Source of the DNA: Sphingobacterium thalpophilum
GTDB taxonomy: Bacteria > Bacteroidota > Bacteroidia > Flavobacteriales > Flavobacteriaceae
NCBI GenBank assembly: GCA_943328865.2
Contig: CALQBR020000042.1
Location: forward strand, 1-8,265
DNA: 8,265 nt
Reading direction: 5' to 3'
Part shown: piece after piece, positions 1 to 4,421 of the stretch
Layout: every line of letters starts with the position of its first letter
Position numbering within the stretch: the first letter of the stretch is position 1
Program-made: the position numbers and the translations under genes
The notes under the pieces: model-generated
What the model saw: only the letters and a program-made list of their open reading frames with translations
Told to the model about the DNA's origin: nothing
Databases searched by the model: none

Positions 1-1464
1 AAGTCACAAGTTTTCATAGAAAAGTTGCCTTCGCTTTCTGATAAACTTAAAAATGTGGTTGCTTATATCGTTTTGTTTTTCGTATCCCTTGCAGCAATTC
101 CACTTTTGGCTAAACAAGAAAACTCACAAAATGTTTTTGCCAATGAATTAGAATCCAATGGAATATATAAATTCTATTTGGCCTTTATGAATAGTGAATT
201 GGATTATTTCAAATTTTACAAAACAATTCCTGAAAAAGACGCTTTTGCGATTTTGAACAATCAAATTCCAAATATTTCAGGTACTACTACATTGCGACAA
301 ATTCAGGATGTTGCTGCTGAAGACCATAAGAATGTCGTATTAATTACTATAGAAAGTTTTAGTGCTGAATTTATGAAAGCCTATGGAAATGAAAAAAAAC
401 TAACTCCTTTCTTAGATTCATTGGCTGATAAAAGTTTACAATTCACCAATTTATATGCTGTTGGAAACCGAACAGTTAGGGGTTTAGAAGCCGTAACTTT
501 GGCCTTACCGCCAACGGCAGGTGAAAGTGTCGTAAAAAGAGTGGATAATAAAAATAAATTCTCTACAGGATCGATCTTTATGCAAAAAGGGTATAATGTA
601 AAATACCTATACGGTGGGGATGCCTTTTTTGACAACATGCAAGACTTTTTTGGTGGAAATGGTTATGATATTATCGATAAAAAGACCTTTAAACCCAATG
701 AAATTACTTTTGAGAATATCTGGGGCGTTTGTGATGAAGACATGTTCAACAAAGCAATTCGTGTGATGAATACTGAATATCAAGAGAACAAACCATTCTT
801 TAATCATATTATGACCGTAAGCAATCATAGGCCATTTACTTATCCTGAAAATAAAATTGACATCTCAGGAACAGCAAAATCAAGAGACGGTGGCGTGAAG
901 TACACGGATTTTGCGCTTAAAAAATTCTTTGAAAAAGCAAAAAAACAACCTTGGTTTGCCAACACTGTTTTCGTTATTTTAGCAGATCATTGTGCGTCAA
1001 GTTCTGGGAAAACAGAACTCCCATTAGACAAATACCGTATCCCAGCGATGATTTATGCTCCAAATTTTGTGAAACCTCAAAAATTCAACACGCTGATGTC
1101 TCAAATTGATGTAATGCCTACCCTATTGGGATTGCTTCATTTTGATTATCAAAATAAATTCTATGGTCAAAATGTCTTACAATCTGATTATAAACCCAGA
1201 GCGTTTATTGCGACTTACCAAAATTTAGGATTGATAAAAGACAATGTACTGACCATTATTTCTCCGGTGAGACAAGTAAAACAATTACAACTGACCTTGA
1301 TTAAAGACCCGAAAATCAAAACCAATTTTCAACTATTCTATGAACAAAAACCAATTGCAAAAGAAAGAAAAGACTTAATCAATGAAACAGTAGCTTATTA
1401 TCAAACGGCCTCTGCTCTATTAAAGAAAAAGAAATATCAAAAAACAGTAGCAAAAGCTTTATAG
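1..1464 (+). CDS. LTA synthase/sulfatase-family membrane enzyme, 5' truncated by window edge
   Basis: The frame is open from base 1 to the TAG at 1462-1464, so the true start lies upstream; the TTG at 25 is only an internal codon. The visible 487 residues begin with what is probably the last helix of the N-terminal membrane domain (about residues 19-37), followed by an extracytoplasmic linker and an alkaline-phosphatase-fold domain. LtaS-like active-site residues are present: Glu118 (in IESF), the Thr158 nucleophile (in NRTVRG), Trp241, His276 (in SNHRPF), and Asp329-His330 (in ILADHC), which would bind the metal and carry the phospho-intermediate. Family members of about 600-650 residues move glycerol phosphate or other phospho-groups from phospholipids onto envelope glycans. 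A Gram-negative host does not make classical lipoteichoic acid, so the acceptor is unknown; phosphoglycerol or phosphoethanolamine transfer is possible. It converges with the phosphatase gene. The family assignment is firm; the substrate is not. Confidence 0.9.
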   Translation, partial: KSQVFIEKLPSLSDKLKNVVAYIVLFFVSLAAIPLLAKQENSQNVFANELESNGIYKFYLAFMNSELDYFKFYKTIPEKDAFAILNNQIPNISGTTTLRQIQDVAAEDHKNVVLITIESFSAEFMKAYGNEKKLTPFLDSLADKSLQFTNLYAVGNRTVRGLEAVTLALPPTAGESVVKRVDNKNKFSTGSIFMQKGYNVKYLYGGDAFFDNMQDFFGGNGYDIIDKKTFKPNEITFENIWGVCDEDMFNKAIRVMNTEYQENKPFFNHIMTVSNHRPFTYPENKIDISGTAKSRDGGVKYTDFALKKFFEKAKKQPWFANTVFVILADHCASSSGKTELPLDKYRIPAMIYAPNFVKPQKFNTLMSQIDVMPTLLGLLHFDYQNKFYGQNVLQSDYKPRAFIATYQNLGLIKDNVLTIISPVRQVKQLQLTLIKDPKIKTNFQLFYEQKPIAKERKDLINETVAYYQTASALLKKKKYQKTVAKAL

Positions 1465-1473
1465 CATACATTT
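1462..1473 (+). repeat. 12-bp direct repeat, copy 1 (TAGCATACATTT)
   Basis: TAGCATACATTT begins with the stop codon of the sulfatase-family gene and recurs exactly at 2191-2202, just upstream of the phosphatase start. The two copies bracket the whole phosphatase gene. A repeat this short can arise by chance in AT-rich DNA. Confidence 0.5.
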
Positions 1474-1561
1474 ATAAATTACTAGCTTAATTTTTTAAAA
1501 TACAATAAAGTTGTTTATAAATCTATAGAAATAATTCTGTTTTTTTTTAATTTAATTAAAC

Positions 1562-1582
1562 GAATTTCAATTTGTGAAATTC
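1562..1582. terminator. Hairpin between convergent genes, possible terminator
   Basis: GAATTTCA (1562-1569) and TGAAATTC (1575-1582) form a perfect 8-bp stem with a 5-base loop. It starts one base beyond the stop codon of the minus-strand phosphatase gene. On the plus strand it is followed by a T-rich stretch, TTTAATTTTC. On the minus strand the bases that follow are A-rich, so it is not a textbook intrinsic terminator in that direction. A run of nine T at 1540-1548 after a weak 4-bp stem (1527-1538) could also help end the plus-strand transcript. The stem is AT-rich, so strength is uncertain. Confidence 0.45.
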
Positions 1583-1583
1583 T

Positions 1584-2174
1584 TTAATTTTCATGATTAG
1601 CATTTTTTCTTCTGCTTTTGTATGCTTTCAAATATTCTCCTTTTGGTTTCCCATCATCAAATGAGCTCCATTTTATAAGCGCTCTTATCCCATTTCGAGC
1701 AGCCTCATTGGTGAAGTTTTCATATTCTATTCTATAAATCGCTGAATAGATTTCTGCTCTGCCTGTTCCGTGATAGCAATGAATCAAAACTGGATAGTTT
1801 GCTTTATTGTCCATTATTTTGGTAAAAACGGCAATATTATTCTCATTAGGTACTTGTTCAGATGGATTGCTGAAATAATTTAGCCCTTTTATTTTTGCAA
1901 CAGCTTCCCTTTCTTGTTGAATTTCACCCGGTTTTTCAGGATTTAAAACCAAATCATTGGTACCTGGCATTCGTAAATCTACAATTGATTTAATATGATA
2001 CTTTTTCACATAGGCTTCAATTTCATCGGGTGGAATTACGCCACTTTTGTATACCTTTCCTTCAGTAATGGTTTCAAAATTATGATTGATATTGATATCA
2101 TAGATATATTTTCCTATGATTACTAATGCTATTCCTATTATAATAAGTCCACTTGTTTTTTTATTTATTTTCAT
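1584..2174 (-). CDS. Membrane-anchored dual-specificity/tyrosine phosphatase-like protein
   Basis: This 196-residue protein has one N-terminal hydrophobic helix (about residues 9-25) after a lysine-rich start, so the positive-inside rule puts the C-terminal domain in the periplasm. The domain is DSP-like: an entry strand (ITEGKVYKSG, 36-45), the IVDLR strand with Asp66, and the phosphate-binding loop HCYHGTGR with Cys133 as nucleophile and Arg139 as phosphate ligand, then a helix and an AARNGI segment near 158-163. Family enzymes remove phosphate through a cysteinyl-phosphate intermediate; substrates include phosphotyrosine, phospholipids and inositol phosphates, and this one is unknown. The loop is odd: the residues after Arg139 are Ala-Glu, where bacterial relatives usually have Thr-Gly. 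The ATG at 2172-2174 is preferred because it directly precedes the lysine-rich anchor. The gene is convergent with the sulfatase-family gene. The fold is well supported; activity and substrate are inferred. Confidence 0.85.
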   Translation of the reverse strand: MKINKKTSGLIIIGIALVIIGKYIYDININHNFETITEGKVYKSGVIPPDEIEAYVKKYHIKSIVDLRMPGTNDLVLNPEKPGEIQQEREAVAKIKGLNYFSNPSEQVPNENNIAVFTKIMDNKANYPVLIHCYHGTGRAEIYSAIYRIEYENFTNEAARNGIRALIKWSSFDDGKPKGEYLKAYKSRRKNANHEN

Positions 2175-2190
2175 ACAATTGTCATTTATT

Positions 2191-2202
2191 TAGCATACAT
2201 TT
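2191..2202 (+). repeat. 12-bp direct repeat, copy 2 (TAGCATACATTT)
   Basis: This is the second exact copy of the sequence at 1462-1473, in the same orientation. It lies 16 bp upstream of the phosphatase start codon and directly abuts the stop codon of the possible short reading frame at 2203-2268. With copy 1 it frames the phosphatase gene. Confidence 0.5.
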
Positions 2203-2268
2203 TTATTCTACAATCCTATTCATACAGGCTTGAATTAAGGCTTTACAACGTAATTCCAAATCATCCAT
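2203..2268 (-). CDS. Possible 21-residue small protein or gene remnant upstream of the phosphatase
   Basis: An ATG at 2266-2268 opens a 21-codon frame that ends at TAA (2203-2205), 28 bp before the phosphatase start. The product begins MDDLELRCKA and ends NRIVE, which looks like an amphipathic helix with two cysteines. Its mixed composition is unlike the surrounding AT-rich filler. Upstream the frame is open back to a TAG at 2296-2298. It could be a small protein made from the phosphatase leader, the tail of a decayed gene, or chance. I recognise no family and see no clear ribosome binding site. Confidence 0.2.
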   Translation of the reverse strand: MDDLELRCKALIQACMNRIVE

Positions 2269-2294
2269 TTCTTGATTGCCATTTTTTTTAATTA

Positions 2295-2341
2295 ACTATA
2301 ATGACTTGTCATTTTTATCACAAAAAACTGATCTTTATAGT
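2295..2341. repeat. Nested inverted repeats in the phosphatase leader
   Basis: ACTATAA (2295-2301) and TTATAGT (2335-2341) are perfect 7-base inverted arms 33 bases apart. The left part also carries ATGACTTGTCAT (2301-2312), with 5-base arms around a 2-base centre. They sit next to the probable start of the phosphatase transcript and could be a regulator site or leader structure. The arms are short and AT-rich, so chance is possible. Confidence 0.3.
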
Positions 2342-2346
2342 ACCAT

Positions 2347-2362
2347 CAAAAGTACAAATATA
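2347..2362 (-). promoter_or_regulatory. Tandem Bacteroidota -7 boxes, candidate phosphatase promoter
   Basis: On the minus strand TATATTTG (2362-2355) is followed directly by TACTTTTG (2354-2347), and both match TAnnTTTG exactly. Transcription would start near 2340, giving a leader of roughly 165 bases before the phosphatase and placing the short frame at 2203-2268 inside the transcript. I see no TTG at the expected 17-23 base spacing upstream, which weakens the call. Confidence 0.35.
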
Positions 2363-2478
2363 GTTTCCTTTCATGGAATGGAATATGCTACTTGTAGAAT
2401 TAATTACAAAAGGTCATTAAATAGACAAAAAAATAGCAAAACAACACTTTTTTTTAAGATATTTAAAAAATATATCAA

Positions 2479-2509
2479 TTGGTGAATGATTATTAATTCC
2501 TTAAATTGC
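2479..2509 (+). promoter_or_regulatory. Weak candidate promoter of the acyl-CoA synthetase gene
   Basis: TTG (2479-2481) and TAAATTGC (2502-2509) are separated by 20 bases, within the usual Flavobacterium spacing. The -7 box departs from TAnnTTTG in its last three bases. The start point would be near 2515, leaving a leader of about 20 bases before the ATG at 2536. Confidence 0.3.
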
Positions 2510-2535
2510 AGGAAAATAATTAATGCTACTCTAAA

Positions 2536-4317
2536 ATGAAAACCATTACTAGATTATTCGATTTTCCCTATTATCAAAAAGAAAATTTCAATATTCCAGA
2601 TGCTTTAGTCACTAAATATAATGGGATATGGGTAAAAACTTCTACTGAAGAATATATTTCTAAAGCCAATGCCATCTCAAGAGCACTTTTAAAAATGGGC
2701 GTTCAAAAAAACGACAAGATTGCCGTTATATCTACCAATAATAGAACGGAATGGAATATCCTAGATATTGGCGTTTTACAAACTGGTGCACAAAACGTCC
2801 CTATTTATCCTACGATATCAGAGGATGACTACGAATACATATTAAACCATTCTGAATCTATCTATTGTTTTGTTTCTGATGCTGAAGTGTTGAGAAAAAT
2901 TAATTTGATACGGGATAAAGTGCCCCATTTAAAAGATATCTATTCCTTTGACACGATTCCAAATACTAAAAACTGGACAGAGTTATTAAATTTAGGAGAG
3001 GATCTTAGTAATCAAAATATTGTTGAAGAACGTAAAAACAATGTCAGAACTGACGATTTAGCGACTATTATCTATACATCAGGAACCACTGGTAGACCAA
3101 AGGGTGTGATGCTTTCCCACAGAAACATCGTTTCAAATATTTTGGACAGTGCTTCTAGAATTCCATTTGAAGCGGGTAAAACTACGGCTTTAAGTTTTCT
3201 TCCTATTTGTCATATTTTTGAAAGAATGATTCTTTATTTATACCAATTTTATGGAGTTTCCGTTTATTTTGGAGAATCAATAGATAAAATAAGTGATAAT
3301 ATAAAGGAAGTAAAGCCAAACGTCATCACTGCGGTTCCAAGGTTGTTAGAAAAAGTATATGACAAAATTTACGCAAAAGGAAGTGAATTGAGTGGAATTA
3401 AAAAGAAACTTTTCTTTTGGGCTATTGATTTAGGTTTAAAATACGAACCCTATGGCGCCAATGGTTGGTGGTATGAATTTCAACTTAAAATAGCCCGAAA
3501 ATTAATTTTTAGTAAATGGAAAGAGGGTTTGGGAGGAAATCTAGACCTTATGGTTTCAGGAAGTGCAGCCCTACAACCAAGACTAGCTAAGGTTTTTGCT
3601 GCTGCTGAAATCCCTGTTATGGAAGGCTACGGATTAACTGAAACTTCTCCTGTTATTTCAGTAAATGATATGAGAAATGGTGGTTTTAAAGTAGGAACCG
3701 TTGGAAAAGTAATCGACAATGTAGAAGTAAAAATAGCCGAAGACGGTGAAATTCTATGCAAAGGACCAAATGTGATGATGGGTTATTATAAAGATGAAAA
3801 ACTGACTAACGATGTGATTCACAACGGTTATTTCCACACAGGCGACATTGGACAAATCGATTCGGAAGGTTTTCTAAAAATAACCGATCGCAAAAAAGAA
3901 ATGTTTAAAACCTCTGGCGGTAAATATATAGCGCCGCAACTAATTGAAAACACGATGAAACAATCCCGTTTCATAGAGCAAATTATGGTGATTGGTGCTG
4001 GCGAAAAAATGCCCGCAGCCTTCATACAACCTAGTTTCGATTTTCTAAAAGAATGGGCTGCTACTCAAAAAATCGATATTGGAACCACTAATGAAGAAAT
4101 AATCAGTAATGAAAAAGTGATCGCATGTATTCAAAGTGAAATAGATATTTTAAATACAAAATTCGGACATTGGGAACAAATCAAACGTTTTGGACTCACC
4201 TTCGATATTTGGTCTATCCAAGGAGGCCACCTCACTCCTACTCTAAAACTCAAACGAAAGATCGTGATGGAAAAGTATAAAGATCTATACGCTAAAATAT
4301 ACGAGCATAATGTATAA
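2536..4317 (+). CDS. Long-chain fatty acid-CoA ligase (AMP-binding, FadD15-like)
   Basis: This 593-residue adenylate-forming enzyme would activate long-chain fatty acids with ATP and CoA, giving acyl-CoA, AMP and pyrophosphate (EC 6.2.1.3 type). The product feeds beta-oxidation or phospholipid synthesis at the inner face of the membrane. The signatures occur in order: the ATP-binding loop YTSGTTGRPKG (180-190), the GYGLTETSP adenine-site motif (364-372), the HTGD aspartate (Asp437), the TDRKK hinge (450-454) followed by FKTSGGKYIAP, and a C-terminal LTPTLKLKR segment (566-574) carrying the likely catalytic lysine. The long spacer between the first two motifs and the full length match the long-chain ACSL/FadD15 group rather than short-chain synthetases. 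There is no signal peptide. The ATG at 2536 is the first in frame with a complete N-terminus. The gene is monocistronic: divergent from the phosphatase and convergent with the receptor. Chain-length preference cannot be read from sequence. Confidence 0.93.
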   Translation: MKTITRLFDFPYYQKENFNIPDALVTKYNGIWVKTSTEEYISKANAISRALLKMGVQKNDKIAVISTNNRTEWNILDIGVLQTGAQNVPIYPTISEDDYEYILNHSESIYCFVSDAEVLRKINLIRDKVPHLKDIYSFDTIPNTKNWTELLNLGEDLSNQNIVEERKNNVRTDDLATIIYTSGTTGRPKGVMLSHRNIVSNILDSASRIPFEAGKTTALSFLPICHIFERMILYLYQFYGVSVYFGESIDKISDNIKEVKPNVITAVPRLLEKVYDKIYAKGSELSGIKKKLFFWAIDLGLKYEPYGANGWWYEFQLKIARKLIFSKWKEGLGGNLDLMVSGSAALQPRLAKVFAAAEIPVMEGYGLTETSPVISVNDMRNGGFKVGTVGKVIDNVEVKIAEDGEILCKGPNVMMGYYKDEKLTNDVIHNGYFHTGDIGQIDSEGFLKITDRKKEMFKTSGGKYIAPQLIENTMKQSRFIEQIMVIGAGEKMPAAFIQPSFDFLKEWAATQKIDIGTTNEEIISNEKVIACIQSEIDILNTKFGHWEQIKRFGLTFDIWSIQGGHLTPTLKLKRKIVMEKYKDLYAKIYEHNV

Positions 4318-4320
4318 ATA

Positions 4321-4351
4321 TTTTGAAAAAGGAAACTAGCCTTTTTCAAAA
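4321..4351. terminator. Bidirectional intrinsic terminator between convergent genes
   Basis: TTTTGAAAAAGG (4321-4332) and CCTTTTTCAAAA (4340-4351) form a perfect 12-bp stem with a 7-base loop. The hairpin starts 3 bases after the acyl-CoA synthetase stop codon and lies 24 bases beyond the receptor stop codon on the other strand. The A-rich 5' and T-rich 3' arms give U-rich ends on both transcripts, so it can serve both genes. Confidence 0.85.
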
Positions 4352-4371
4352 CCCAAAAAATAGTAATTTTG

Positions 4372-4421
4372 AAAGTTACCCTTGAAAATCATCGTTTTCA
4401 CCTTGATTTTTGGGTAACTTT
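4372..4421. repeat. 10-bp inverted repeat spanning the 3' end of the receptor gene
   Basis: AAAGTTACCC (4372-4381) and GGGTAACTTT (4412-4421) are perfect inverted arms 30 bases apart. One arm covers the receptor stop codon and the other lies within its last coding codons. In RNA this could fold next to the terminator hairpin and protect the 3' end of the receptor message. That role is inference. Confidence 0.4.

Larger units (their letters stand above)
2175..2535. other. 361-bp divergent intergenic region between phosphatase and acyl-CoA synthetase genes
   Basis: This gap separates divergent genes. It holds, from left to right: the second copy of the 12-bp repeat, the possible short minus-strand frame, an ATGACTTGTCAT near-palindrome (2301-2312) inside a wider ACTATAA/TTATAGT inverted repeat, two minus-strand TAnnTTTG boxes (2347-2362), one copy of a 13-base sequence shared with the receptor leader (2412-2424), and a weak plus-strand promoter candidate (2479-2509). 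A 69-codon plus-strand open frame at 2276-2485 is low-complexity and not supported as a gene. Confidence 0.6.

Noticed and set aside
2328..2384. An 18-codon minus-strand frame starting MKGNYICTF in the phosphatase leader
   Set aside because: It overlaps the two TAnnTTTG boxes, so it would mostly lie upstream of the predicted transcript start. It is short and shows no coding character.
2276..2485. A 69-codon plus-strand open frame in the gap upstream of the acyl-CoA synthetase gene
   Set aside because: Its product is low-complexity and rich in Asn, Lys, Phe and Ile as expected from AT-rich noncoding DNA. It has no recognisable domain and runs opposite to the short coding-like frame and the minus-strand promoter boxes.
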